Shown here one piece after another: positions 24,372-32,046 of a DNA stretch of 32,256 bases. How positions within the stretch are numbered: position 1 is the stretch's first letter; the number at the start of each line of letters is the position of its first letter. The position numbers and the translations under genes are program-made. This stretch comes from Vibrio rhodolitus (GTDB taxonomy: Bacteria; Pseudomonadota; Gammaproteobacteria; Enterobacterales; Vibrionaceae), in assembly GCF_003350325.1 (NCBI RefSeq), contig NZ_QLYZ01000031.1:1-32256 (forward strand), given 5' to 3'. Below the pieces are notes generated by a model. It made no database searches. It was given only the letters and a program-made list of their open reading frames with translations, and was not told where the DNA came from.

Positions 24372-25190
24372 TTATTGACCTTGTGCCACTTGGTTTTGCC
24401 AATCTAGCGTTGAGAACCAGTACTCGTAACGCTCTTTTAGCCAACCGTCTTGGGTACGTTTTTCAATCCATGCGTCAAAGAAGGCTTTCTTATCTGCTTC
24501 GTCGAGGCGAACTGCAAATGCTTCGTTACCCTGTGACAGACGCTCATCAAACGGAAGGAAGAGTTTGTCTGCGTGTTTGATCGACTCATGCTCAGGTTTC
24601 GGGCTTGAGGCGATAACTGCATGGGCATTGCCATTTAGCACTTCTTGAAACGCTTGTGACTCATCATCAAATTGAAGGATCTTCGCTTTAGGGAAAGTCT
24701 CACGTGCGATTTGTACCGTGTAAGCACCACGACGAGCAGCGATCTTGATACGGCGTGAATCAAAGTCTGAGAATTTAGTAAAGCCTTCCGCTAGCTCTTT
24801 GCTGGCCGCAACTTGCACGCCTGAGTGAGAGTATGGCGTTGAGAACAGCACGCTTTTTGAACGCTCTGGCGTAATCGACATACCGCCAATGATCACATCA
24901 AACTTTTTCGCCAGTAGCGCAGGGATGATGCCATCCCATGCTGTTGGGACAAACTCAACCTTCCAGCCGGAATCTGCGGCGAGTTGTTTTGCGACATCAA
25001 TTTCAAAACCGATCAATTCGCCTTGCTTATCTCGCATTGCCCAAGGTACGAATGTTGACATCCCCACGCGTAGTGTACCGCGCTCGTTAATGGTATCGAG
25101 GTTTGGGGTGCTATCGGCGGCTTTTGCAAAGGACGGCAGTGCAAGCGCAAGTCCCAGTAGTGCCGTGATAGATGCTTTGAATAACTTCAT
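24372..25190 (-). CDS. Amino-acid ABC transporter substrate-binding protein (family 3)
   Basis: A 272-residue periplasmic receptor. Signal peptide 1-24 ('ALLGLALALPSFAKAAD'). The mature protein has 'RGTLRVGMSTFVPWAMRDKQGELIGFEIDVAKQLA', 'WDGIIPALLAKKFDVIIGGMSITPERSKSVLFSTPY' and 'ARRGAYTVQ', the pattern of bacterial extracellular solute-binding family 3 proteins with the Arg that binds the ligand carboxylate in 'IAARRGAYT'. The substrate is probably an amino acid; its identity is not clear. It has a strong Shine-Dalgarno (aaggagataacc before the ATG) and lies between the two permeases, which fits high expression of the receptor. Confidence 0.93.
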   Translation of the reverse strand: MKLFKASITALLGLALALPSFAKAADSTPNLDTINERGTLRVGMSTFVPWAMRDKQGELIGFEIDVAKQLAADSGWKVEFVPTAWDGIIPALLAKKFDVIIGGMSITPERSKSVLFSTPYSHSGVQVAASKELAEGFTKFSDFDSRRIKIAARRGAYTVQIARETFPKAKILQFDDESQAFQEVLNGNAHAVIASSPKPEHESIKHADKLFLPFDERLSQGNEAFAVRLDEADKKAFFDAWIEKRTQDGWLKERYEYWFSTLDWQNQVAQGQ

Positions 25191-25200
25191 GGTTATCTCC

Positions 25201-26001
25201 TTATAATTTGCGCCAACTGGCTCCTAATTTATGCTCTAGCCAAGCAGATAGAGCAGAAAGTGATAAGGTGAGTGCGAGGTAAATAGCAGCAACAGTGAAC
25301 CAGATTTCAAATGGCATTGCGGTTTCTGACACTATGTTGCGCGCCTCAGTGGTTAAATCGAATATTGCCATCACACTGACAATGGAAGAGTTCTTGATCA
25401 AAGAGACCACTTCATTAGTCAGCGGCGGCAGCGTACGCTGAATCACTTGCGGCAAAATCACATCTTTATAAGCATACCAAGGTGAAAGCCCCAAGGTTTT
25501 TGCTGCCTCAAATTGCCCGCGAGGAATACTTTGTAAACCACCGCGTAGTATTTCCGCAGTGTAAGCGCCTTGGAAAAGAGAAAGCGCCAACACGGCAGTG
25601 CTAAATCTATCAAGTCCTATCACCGGCCCAAACACAAAGTAGAGTAGATAAATTTGCACCAAAAGTGGTGTGTTGCGAATGATCTCCACATAGCTGGTGG
25701 CAATAAAGCGACCGACGCGAGAGTTGCTCATTCTTAGCAGGGCGGTGACTAAGCCAAACAGTAAGGTAAACACTAGGCTAAGTGCTGATATTTTAATGGT
25801 GACGACTAAGCCTTCAATCAGTTCGGCTGGCCACCACTGCCCATCTTCATAAAAAGCGACAAAATCCGGCACGCGATGCCACTGCCACTGATAATCCATC
25901 GCTTTCGCGCCAGAGTCTAATAGCCAAACAATCGCGATGATCATCACCGCAATTTGCAATATGGCTTGTAGAACGGGCTTAATAATTCGATAAATCATCA
26001 A
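25201..26001 (-). CDS. Polar amino-acid ABC transporter permease (HisQ type)
   Basis: A 266-residue inner-membrane permease. TM helix near 10-30, then 'VVTIKISALSLVFTLLFGLVTALLRMSN', 'IEIIRNTPLLVQIYLLYF'-type segment ('EIIRNTPLLVQIYLLYFVFGPVIG'), and an EAA loop 'GQFEAAKTLGLSPWYAYKDVILPQVIQRTLPPL'. It pairs with the permease at 23383-24297 to form the membrane pore. Its start overlaps the ATPase gene by 4 bases and it ends 10 bases before the receptor gene, so it is clearly in one operon. Confidence 0.93.
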   Translation of the reverse strand: MMIYRIIKPVLQAILQIAVMIIAIVWLLDSGAKAMDYQWQWHRVPDFVAFYEDGQWWPAELIEGLVVTIKISALSLVFTLLFGLVTALLRMSNSRVGRFIATSYVEIIRNTPLLVQIYLLYFVFGPVIGLDRFSTAVLALSLFQGAYTAEILRGGLQSIPRGQFEAAKTLGLSPWYAYKDVILPQVIQRTLPPLTNEVVSLIKNSSIVSVMAIFDLTTEARNIVSETAMPFEIWFTVAAIYLALTLSLSALSAWLEHKLGASWRKL

Positions 26002-26732
26002 TAGCTCAATATTTGTTGTAAAAATGCTTGGGTACGCTGGTGTTGAGGCGCATCAAATAAGCGGTTCGGCTCACCAATTTCGACAATCTCACCCTCATCC
26101 ATGAACACCACACGATTAGCCACTTTTTTAGCAAAGCCCATTTCATGGGTGACACACACCATGGTCATCCCGGTTTTGGCGAGCTCGACCATGACATCAA
26201 GCACTTCATTGATCATCTCAGGATCAAGAGCAGAGGTTGGCTCATCAAACAGCAGGATATCAGGTTCCATACACAGAGAACGTGCGATAGCCACACGCTG
26301 CTGCTGCCCACCAGAAAGCTGAATGGGGTATTTGTGTGCTTGTTCGGCAATATTGACGCGCTCTAGGTATTTCATAGCGCGCTCTTCTGCTTCTTGCTTG
26401 GAGAGCTTGAGTGTACGCAGTGGCGCGAGGGTTAAGTTCTCCATTACCGTTAAGTGCGGGAATAGATGAAAATGCTGGAACACCATACCTACTTTACCAG
26501 GTTGGATTTGCTTACTGCCGACCTGATGCTCAAATACGCGTAGGGAACCTTGCTGAAATTGCTCAAGGTGATTGATGCAACGAATAAGTGTGGATTTACC
26601 GGAACCAGATGGTCCACATACGACGAGGATTTCTCCCGTCTTGACTGAAAGGTTAATGTTTTTAAGCGCGTGGAACTCACCGTACCACTTATTCAGCTCG
26701 TGAAACTCTATTATCGATTCTTTATCTTTCAA
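25998..26732 (-). CDS. Amino-acid ABC transporter ATP-binding protein (GlnQ/HisP type)
   Basis: A 244-residue ATPase that powers the importer. Walker A 'CGPSGSGKSTLIRC', Q loop 'GMVFQHFHLFPH', signature 'LSGGQQQRVAIARSL', Walker B 'ILLFDEPTSALDPE', and the H-loop His in 'CVTHEMGFAKKVA' are all intact. 'FDAPQHQRTQAFLQQIL' at the end is typical of the polar amino-acid family. The start is a TTG at 26732 with only a weak Shine-Dalgarno, and no ATG near it would give a normal N-terminus. It is the first gene of the operon, divergent from the DcuS-type kinase. Confidence 0.93.
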   Translation of the reverse strand: MKDKESIIEFHELNKWYGEFHALKNINLSVKTGEILVVCGPSGSGKSTLIRCINHLEQFQQGSLRVFEHQVGSKQIQPGKVGMVFQHFHLFPHLTVMENLTLAPLRTLKLSKQEAEERAMKYLERVNIAEQAHKYPIQLSGGQQQRVAIARSLCMEPDILLFDEPTSALDPEMINEVLDVMVELAKTGMTMVCVTHEMGFAKKVANRVVFMDEGEIVEIGEPNRLFDAPQHQRTQAFLQQILSY

Positions 26733-26744
26733 GGCTGCTTAGTA

Positions 26745-26771
26745 TTGTTATTGTTTTGGATACAATAACAA
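26745..26771. promoter_or_regulatory. 10-bp inverted repeat upstream of the ABC importer (likely operator)
   Basis: ttgttattgt (26745-26754) and acaataacaa (26762-26771) are perfectly complementary with a 7-base spacer, 13 bases from the TTG start of the ATPase gene. It is a dyad well placed for repression or activation of the ABC operon. The rest of 26733-27022 is AT-rich, with one further direct repeat (see 26967-26985). Confidence 0.65.
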
Positions 26772-26966
26772 CTTATCGAATCGTTTGCACATGATTAACC
26801 AAAAGATGCGGAATAAGTGATGAATTTGTAACGCATTTGGCGTCTTTTTGAGCGTTTGTTGCACATCTTCGTTGTTCATCTTGGTTGTTACGCTGCTTGA
26901 TAACTATACGAATCTTTAAGCAATGTGCTAACTAAGGCACAAAACACGCGTAACAAGCGCGCACTC

Positions 26967-26985
26967 GCTGTTAACTAGCTGTTAA
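26967..26985 (+). promoter_or_regulatory. gctgttaa direct repeat upstream of the two-component system
   Basis: gctgttaa occurs at 26967-26974 and 26978-26985, an 11-base period, i.e. about one helical turn. Direct repeats with this spacing are common for response-regulator binding. It is 38-56 bases before the kinase start, so autoregulation is possible. Confidence 0.35.
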
Positions 26986-27022
26986 TCTAATGCTCAATAT
27001 CGAGCCAGATTAAGGAAAGTGA

Positions 27023-28639
27023 ATGAGTTGGAGTGGGATCAGTCTTCGCAGACGCATGCTAGTGATCATGACACTTTCTGGGCTAATTGAACTGCTTATT
27101 CTTGTTGCTGCAGGCTTTCTCTATATCAAACACTCTCAAGAACAAGAGATGGGGCTGAAAGCCATGGGCGTTGCTTCATTTCTTGCCCAGTCTCCCGAGG
27201 TGATAAGGATTGTTGAGCAAGGCGGGGTGTTTGATCAAAGTAAATATCGAGAGTTGAGCCAGCTGATTGGCGCAGCGTTTATCGTGATTGGCGATAAACA
27301 GGGCATTCGTTTAGTTCACCCAGTTGATGAGCGCATTGGCAAGCCGATGAAAGGGGGCGACAACATTCGCGCCTTGGATAAAGGCGAGTCTTATGTTTCG
27401 TTTGCGGTCGGCTCGCTTGGTCATTCCGTGCGTGGCAAAACCGCCATATTTGACTCCCAAGGCAATATTATCGGTGTGGTTTCAGTTGGATATTTGATTG
27501 ATCGATTACAAGATAGGATAGAGCCCTACTTAGCTTATCTTCTCGCGATGACAGTGATGGTTTTAGCCGCCAACGCGATTATCTCAAGTTACGCTTCTCG
27601 CCGTTTTCAAAAGGCAATTTTGGGTTTTGAACCTGAAGAGATCGCGCGTCTTTATGTCGAGCTAGATGTGACACTAGAAACTCTTAAAGAGGGCATTATT
27701 GGCATCGACTCTTCTGGTCGGCTGCGGTCAATAAATAAAAGTGCCTGCCGCATTTTAGGCGTCGACAAACAAAAGTCACTTAATCGCCCACTGACCGAGA
27801 TATTGCCCGACAGTGATTTAAAACAGCTTTTGGTTAGCCCAAGAGTAGATCACGATATTAACTTGTTTCTTAATGGGCAGCGTCTAATTGCCAACCGAAG
27901 TGCGATCGTGGTGGCAGGTGAAGTGGTTGGCGCGGTCTCAAGCTTTCGTTTACGTGATGAGCTGACAGAGCTTACCGAGCAGCTTTCTAAAACCAAAGAG
28001 TATGCTGAGATGCTGCGTTCACAAACGCATGAACATCGCAACAAACTCAGCACAATAAGCGGCATGATCCAACTTGGTGAGCTAGATGCGGTGCAGACGT
28101 TTATCGGTCAAGAAACGGCGCACTATCAGAGTTTGATGGAAAGCTTACGCGAGACGATTCACGAACCTTTAGTGGCTGGGTTGCTATTGGGTAAAACTGA
28201 GCGTGCTCGCGAATTGGCTTTGAGCTTGGAAGTAGAAGAGGGCTCACGCTTATTGCCACTGCCTGACAAAATCAATGCAGAAGATGTGGTGACGATTTTA
28301 GGCAACATGATCGACAATGCGTTTGATTCAGCCCGCAGCGCGATTGAGCAATCAATCGAGATTGATTTAATCAAACATAAAATCGACGTATCGATCACTG
28401 ATTTTGGTAATGAAATCATACTTGAAGTGGTGGATAACGGTATCGGTTTACCTAAAGATTACGCATGCGAAGAGTTACTTGAAATTGGTGTTTCGAGCAA
28501 AGCACAACAAGGGCGAGGCTTTGGACTTTATCTTATTAAACAGCTGGTAACTCGCTACAATGGTCAAATTGAATTGGATAATAATCAAGATTCAGGGGCA
28601 AGAGTTACCGTGTATTTACCAAAGGAAGAAATGGAATGA
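27023..28639 (+). CDS. CitA/DcuS-type sensor histidine kinase
   Basis: A 538-residue membrane kinase. TM1 about 10-32, a periplasmic PAS-like (sCache) domain of about 135 residues ('EQEMGLKAMGVASFLAQSPEVIRIVEQG...GKTAIFDSQGNIIGVVSVGY'), TM2 about 170-192, a cytoplasmic PAS domain (about 212-310, 'LETLKEGIIGIDSSGRLRSINKSA'), the phospho-acceptor region 'LRSQTHEHRNKLSTISGMIQLG' with His336, as in CitA/DcuS, and HATPase motifs 'NMIDNAFDSAR', 'VVDNGIGLP' and 'GRGFGLYLI'. These kinases sense carboxylates such as citrate, fumarate or related anions. It is divergent from the amino-acid importer. The ATG has aagga upstream, and the gene overlaps its regulator by 4 bases. Confidence 0.95.
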   Translation: MSWSGISLRRRMLVIMTLSGLIELLILVAAGFLYIKHSQEQEMGLKAMGVASFLAQSPEVIRIVEQGGVFDQSKYRELSQLIGAAFIVIGDKQGIRLVHPVDERIGKPMKGGDNIRALDKGESYVSFAVGSLGHSVRGKTAIFDSQGNIIGVVSVGYLIDRLQDRIEPYLAYLLAMTVMVLAANAIISSYASRRFQKAILGFEPEEIARLYVELDVTLETLKEGIIGIDSSGRLRSINKSACRILGVDKQKSLNRPLTEILPDSDLKQLLVSPRVDHDINLFLNGQRLIANRSAIVVAGEVVGAVSSFRLRDELTELTEQLSKTKEYAEMLRSQTHEHRNKLSTISGMIQLGELDAVQTFIGQETAHYQSLMESLRETIHEPLVAGLLLGKTERARELALSLEVEEGSRLLPLPDKINAEDVVTILGNMIDNAFDSARSAIEQSIEIDLIKHKIDVSITDFGNEIILEVVDNGIGLPKDYACEELLEIGVSSKAQQGRGFGLYLIKQLVTRYNGQIELDNNQDSGARVTVYLPKEEME

Positions 28640-29325
28640 CTTCTGTTGTTGAAGTAATGATCATAGAAGATGATTTGAAAATCGCTCAACTTCATCAGCG
28701 TTATATCGAGCAACTTGATGGTTTTCAGGTTGTCGGCATGGCGACCACGCAAGCGGACGCCTTGATGCAGATTGATATTTTACAGCCACAACTGGTGATC
28801 TTAGATGTGTTTCTTCCCGACGGCAGTGGGTTAGACATCCTAACGTCAATCCGAAGTAGCAATCATAGCTGCGATGTAATCTTGGTCACGGCGGCGCGAG
28901 ACGTCGACACCTTGCAACAAGCAATGCGTGGTGGCGTGGTCGATTATCTGCTCAAACCGGTTATTTTTACTCGGCTAGAAATGGCATTGAAAAAATACTT
29001 AGAGCAGAAATCTCAACTCAATAATGTTAGCGATCTTGACCAAGGTTTGGTGGACAAAATGCTGCAAACCAACAGCAATGATGCGCCAAAAGCGCGCTTG
29101 CCGAAGGGCATTGATAGCGTAACACTGGATAAGATACGTGCTTTGTTTACTCAAGCAATCAGCTTAACTGCAGAGGAGGCTGGGGTGCAAATTGGTGCAA
29201 GCCGCACAACCGCAAGGCGCTATTTAGAATATCTTATTAGTACTGGAGAGCTGATCGCCGATTTGCACTACGGAACAGTCGGGCGACCTGAGCGCAGCTA
29301 TAAAAGGGCAGTTTTAGGGCGTTAA
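28636..29325 (+). CDS. CitB/DcuR-type response regulator
   Basis: A 229-residue response regulator. The receiver (1-120) has 'IIEDDLKIAQLH', phospho-acceptor Asp57 in 'LVILDVFLPDGSG', 'LVTAARD' and Lys in 'LLKPVIF'. The C-terminal helix-turn-helix (about 165-220) reads 'SLTAEEAGVQIGASRTTARRYLEYLISTGELIADLHYGTVGRP', the CitB/DcuR type. It is the partner of the kinase it overlaps. The most likely target is the divergent ABC importer operon, but the binding site is not proven. Confidence 0.95.
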   Translation: MTSVVEVMIIEDDLKIAQLHQRYIEQLDGFQVVGMATTQADALMQIDILQPQLVILDVFLPDGSGLDILTSIRSSNHSCDVILVTAARDVDTLQQAMRGGVVDYLLKPVIFTRLEMALKKYLEQKSQLNNVSDLDQGLVDKMLQTNSNDAPKARLPKGIDSVTLDKIRALFTQAISLTAEEAGVQIGASRTTARRYLEYLISTGELIADLHYGTVGRPERSYKRAVLGR

Positions 29326-29430
29326 GTCGAATGTATTGGCAACGTAAGCCTTGTGAATAGCCCTTTGTGCAATCGCAATTTAAAGGTAATATTAATCAGT
29401 AACTCAGAAGCTTAAGGTGTGTATAGCGCA

Positions 29431-30084
29431 ATGGAATACGTTGCAATTTTATTGGTTGTTTTTGTCGCATTTTATCTCTTTATTCATCAGCGTTATTTAA
29501 AACAAGATGCCTTAAAAGACAGTGCCTACAAAAAGAAAGGTCCGATACTCAATCAAAAAGAGTCGGCTTTTTATAATGCGTTGCTCTCTGCTGTTGGGCA
29601 GCAAGCGGTGGTTATGCCGAAAGTCACCATGAGCAAAGTTATCGCGCCTAAAGCAACCGACAAAAAGCAATGGTTTATCGCCAATAACCGTATTGCCAAG
29701 AGCTATTTCGATTTTGTTGTCTGTGACCCTCGTAACTTAGAGGCGCGAGTCGTGCTTGAGCTTGATGATGGAGCACCACTCAACAAAGGCAAAGTTGAAC
29801 GCCAGAAATTGTTAATGCACGCATGCAAATCTGCGGGCATACCACTTATTGGTGCTACGGTGAAACACAGTTATCAAGTGGGTAAACTGCGCCGCTTACT
29901 TGCTGCGCATATTGATTTAATTGAAGCCGACAAAGAAGTGCGTTTTTGTAAACGTTGCGGCAGCCCTATGAACATCAAAACCGCATCACAGGGCGATTAT
30001 AAAGGGCGTCGCTTCTTTACCTGTAGCCGCCAGCCTCAGTGTAATTACACCGAGAACTACAATGTGGTGTTTGACGAAGAGTAG
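29431..30084 (+). CDS. Membrane-anchored DUF2726 protein with a C4 zinc finger
   Basis: A TM helix at the N-terminus ('EYVAILLVVFVAFYLFIHQRYL', about 1-22) is followed by a DUF2726 domain (about 45-170) with 'AKSYFDFVVCDPRNLEARVVLELDDG', then a topoisomerase-type C4 zinc finger ('FCKRCGSPMNIKTASQGDYKGRRFFTCSRQPQCNY', Cys-x2-Cys ... Cys-x5-Cys). The D...E-x-D pattern in DUF2726 recalls PD-(D/E)XK nucleases; that is inference. A GTG at 29419 is also in frame, but the ATG at 29431 gives the natural N-terminus (217 aa). It stands alone between the two-component system and a small DUF6482 gene. Function is unknown; nucleic-acid binding is plausible from the zinc finger. Confidence 0.85.
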   Translation: MEYVAILLVVFVAFYLFIHQRYLKQDALKDSAYKKKGPILNQKESAFYNALLSAVGQQAVVMPKVTMSKVIAPKATDKKQWFIANNRIAKSYFDFVVCDPRNLEARVVLELDDGAPLNKGKVERQKLLMHACKSAGIPLIGATVKHSYQVGKLRRLLAAHIDLIEADKEVRFCKRCGSPMNIKTASQGDYKGRRFFTCSRQPQCNYTENYNVVFDEE

Positions 30085-30097
30085 CCACAATACGAGG

Positions 30098-30130
30098 CGA
30101 ACTAACATCTGCGTATAACAGCTTAGTTCG
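30098..30130 (+). terminator. Hairpin after the DUF2726 gene (weak terminator candidate)
   Basis: cgaactaa (30098-30105) pairs perfectly with ttagttcg (30123-30130), 17-base loop, 13 bases after the stop, with no strong T run after it. The rest of 30131-30371 shows no gene I can support. Confidence 0.4.
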
Positions 30131-30371
30131 TCACTCTTGTGCTATTTGGTTATACTCATTGAATCGAGTCTTTCCTCATATTAGCTCTCTCCGTTTAGCT
30201 TTGTTATCTCTCAAAAGACCGAAGCTCACCATTTTAAGTTAGTTATTTCGAACTTATAAACCACCGAACCAATCCCAAAAATTGATCAATATTGACCCCA
30301 TTTTCACCTCAACAACGTATTAACCACTAAATCGAGAACAAAGCCCTTAAATCAGAACAGGAATTCTTAGT

Positions 30372-30620
30372 ATGAATTTAGAACTTGAGTTAATGGAAGG
30401 TGGTAACTATCTCGCGGTAGAGGTAGATGGCGAGTCACGACGAGTTCTGCGCGCGCAGGATGATTCATTCATTAAATTTCAAAGCCTAGCGCAAGCAAAA
30501 GCGTCACTGGTGGAAAGAAACTACGCATCGATTGGGGTAGTACAACGCAATCTATATGATGAAATGTGTGGCGAAAGTGTCGTAACGGAGATCAATACCA
30601 CACCACTCGATTGGTCATAA
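30372..30620 (+). CDS. DUF6482 family protein
   Basis: A small 82-residue soluble protein of the DUF6482 type, common in Vibrio and related marine gammaproteobacteria. 'MEGGNYLAVEVDGESRRVLRAQDDSFIKFQSLAQAKASLVERNYASIGVVQRNLYDEMCG' carries the conserved pattern of the family (Y-L-V/A-V-E ... S-I-x-x-V-Q-x-x-x-Y-D-E-M). No motif gives a function. The start is the ATG at 30372; an SD-like aggaa lies 8 bases upstream. It is probably its own unit, followed by a 9-bp hairpin. Confidence 0.85.
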   Translation: MNLELELMEGGNYLAVEVDGESRRVLRAQDDSFIKFQSLAQAKASLVERNYASIGVVQRNLYDEMCGESVVTEINTTPLDWS

Positions 30621-30643
30621 GAAAGGGCTCAGAGACATTCATA

Positions 30644-30669
30644 TTGAGAGCCAAGTAAAGGGCTCTCAA
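30644..30669. terminator. Hairpin after the DUF6482 gene, start of a gene-poor gap
   Basis: ttgagagcc (30644-30652) pairs perfectly with ggctctcaa (30661-30669), 8-base loop, no T run. A related gggctc lies just upstream (30625-30630). From 30670 to 31020 I see no gene, RNA or attC; the sequence is AT-rich, with a repeated atgagatct (about 30826 and 30855) only. Confidence 0.5.
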
Positions 30670-31051
30670 CCATCAAACAATCTCTTCTCTAACTGCACAA
30701 GCAAAAAGCTGTGCTCATATACAGTTATAATTGAAATGCCAATTATCGACGTAAATATAAGTGTATTAGTAAGCCAAACGTTCTCGTTTTCGTTCTAGAT
30801 AAACTTCGTAACTCTATGAAATAAATGAGATCTTATCCAAGCTCGGTTTCTTTATGAGATCTCTATAAATCCCTATTCTCGTTTTGCACCTAAGGCTAAT
30901 CTCACAAATGAAACCATACGCCTGTGCAACTTGTTGATTTTACGTAATGACTTTCCTTAGAATACTGGCAAGTAAGGTGTTGGCTGGGGGATATTAATGA
31001 GAATTCAGCCTAATACACTGTTAGCTTCTAATTTGGGAAAGGTTGTTAGGT

Positions 31052-31948
31052 TTGAGATCAAATTTTAAATGGGCAATTGCCTACTTAATTAGCGTAATCG
31101 CTTTTAGTTTTATTTATTTGGGATATTGGATATACAAACCAGATAGTTTCATCATCAATCAAGACTTGAATGTCCAACCCTTTACTGAGATTAATCAGTT
31201 CTTGTGGGGTGAAAGTGATACATATGAAGTTGGTTCTTTTACTAGCCTAAGTGACCTTAAGGACTCTTACGACGCAGACTATAAGAAAATTAAAACTGTA
31301 TTAATCGAACTAGACAAACTTAATATAGCGAAGAAAGAGCTTGCCGAGACTTCAAAAATAGTATCGCAGAAGCAATCTGAAGAAATAGATTATAATTTCG
31401 CCCAATATGAAAAGAGGAAGTTAGAACCTTTCCTAATTGCTGAGCGTAATATTGCGAAAAAGATTCTTTCACTTGAAGAGGCATTACCAAAAAAAATCGA
31501 AAGTCAAGCTGACGTAGACAAAGTAAAAGAATTGGGTAATGCAAAAGTAGAGCTAGCAAATGCTAAAGTTCAAACTGCCCACCAAGCTGTAGAAAACTCA
31601 TATGCTGTTTTAGACAAAACGCTATCGTTTACTAATAGAGAAACTATAGAAGATCTTAATCGAATCTATGAATTAGAGAGAGAACATTATAAAGAGTGGC
31701 ATCGGTTAGAAAATGCTCGAGGAGAGCTTAGGATAAAAGCTATAGATAAAATCAGAGAGCATCGGCGTTTAATTACTGAAAAAGTAAATTGGTTTGATTT
31801 TTGGTTCTATAGTGTCGGCATATCTACTACAACAACATTTGGCGATTTGGTACCTAATGATAGAGTAGTAAAAAGTTTGGTTAGTTTACAGCTTTTAGTT
31901 TGTATATTCATACTAGGTGGGTTTGTAAACGCGGTACTTAAAAGCTAA
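31052..31948 (+). CDS. Two-helix ion-channel-like cassette protein with large coiled-coil insert
   Basis: The product (298 aa from the TTG at 31052) has TM1 at about 8-30, a helical, charged insert of about 200 residues (about 58-240, rich in E/K, coiled-coil-like), then 'WFDFWFYSVGISTTTTFGDLVPN' and TM2 (about 275-295, 'LQLLVCIFILGGFVNAVL'). The end looks like a pore loop plus inner helix of a 2TM potassium-type channel; the filter-like segment is T259-TTT-F263-G264-D265, where TVGYGD is usual. By topology the insert would be outside the cytoplasm. TTG at 31052 is chosen over 31043 because aaagg lies 9 bases before it but touches 31043. The codon use is AT-rich: two 60-base lines counted by hand gave 38% and 30% GC, against 47% for one in the kinase gene. 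The role is unknown. Confidence 0.7.
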   Translation: MRSNFKWAIAYLISVIAFSFIYLGYWIYKPDSFIINQDLNVQPFTEINQFLWGESDTYEVGSFTSLSDLKDSYDADYKKIKTVLIELDKLNIAKKELAETSKIVSQKQSEEIDYNFAQYEKRKLEPFLIAERNIAKKILSLEEALPKKIESQADVDKVKELGNAKVELANAKVQTAHQAVENSYAVLDKTLSFTNRETIEDLNRIYELEREHYKEWHRLENARGELRIKAIDKIREHRRLITEKVNWFDFWFYSVGISTTTTFGDLVPNDRVVKSLVSLQLLVCIFILGGFVNAVLKS

Positions 31949-32033
31949 CAAAGCATTTAAGAGTGATTCGCAACGCTTGGCAGTTTCGCTTCGCTCAAGT
32001 ATAGCCAAGCGTCGCTCACACCTTAATGCGGCG
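31943..32033 (+). repeat. attC recombination site (Vibrio type)
   Basis: Left arm gcattTaagAgtgaTTCgcAacgcttggc (31952-31981) pairs with right arm gccaagcgt-c-gc-tcac-ac-cttaatgc (32004-32029). The stem is imperfect, with unpaired bases at the usual extrahelical places, and a loop of 22 bases. It starts aacaaagcatttaagagtga and ends cttaatgcggcg, very like the attC sites of Vibrio chromosomal integrons. The channel gene's stop codon (taa, 31946-31948) is inside its first box. Confidence 0.88.
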
Positions 32034-32046
32034 CTGGCGGATCCCC

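Larger units (their letters stand above)
31021..32033 (+). mobile_element. Lone integron gene cassette
   Basis: The left boundary is G|TTAGCT at 31020/31021. The attC at the right end begins AGCTAAC (31943-31949), the exact reverse complement of GTTAGCT. If the cassette is closed into a circle, GCGGCG + TTAGCT recreates the full attC core. The right boundary is GCGGCG|CTGG at 32033/32034, where a continuing array would have GCGGCG|TT. Both edges therefore fall at the integron crossover. The gene starts about 30 bases inside and its stop codon lies in the attC R'' box, as in typical cassettes. No integrase gene and no second attC are visible. This is most simply a cassette placed at a non-integron (secondary) site. 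Confidence 0.75.

Noticed and set aside
30990..31020. Similarity between the sequence just left of the cassette (tgttggctggggg...taatgag) and the transposase gene end (tgtggactggga...atgag)
   Set aside because: It needs several gaps and covers only about 25 bases; chance is likely. It was kept in mind only for the IS-splitting idea.
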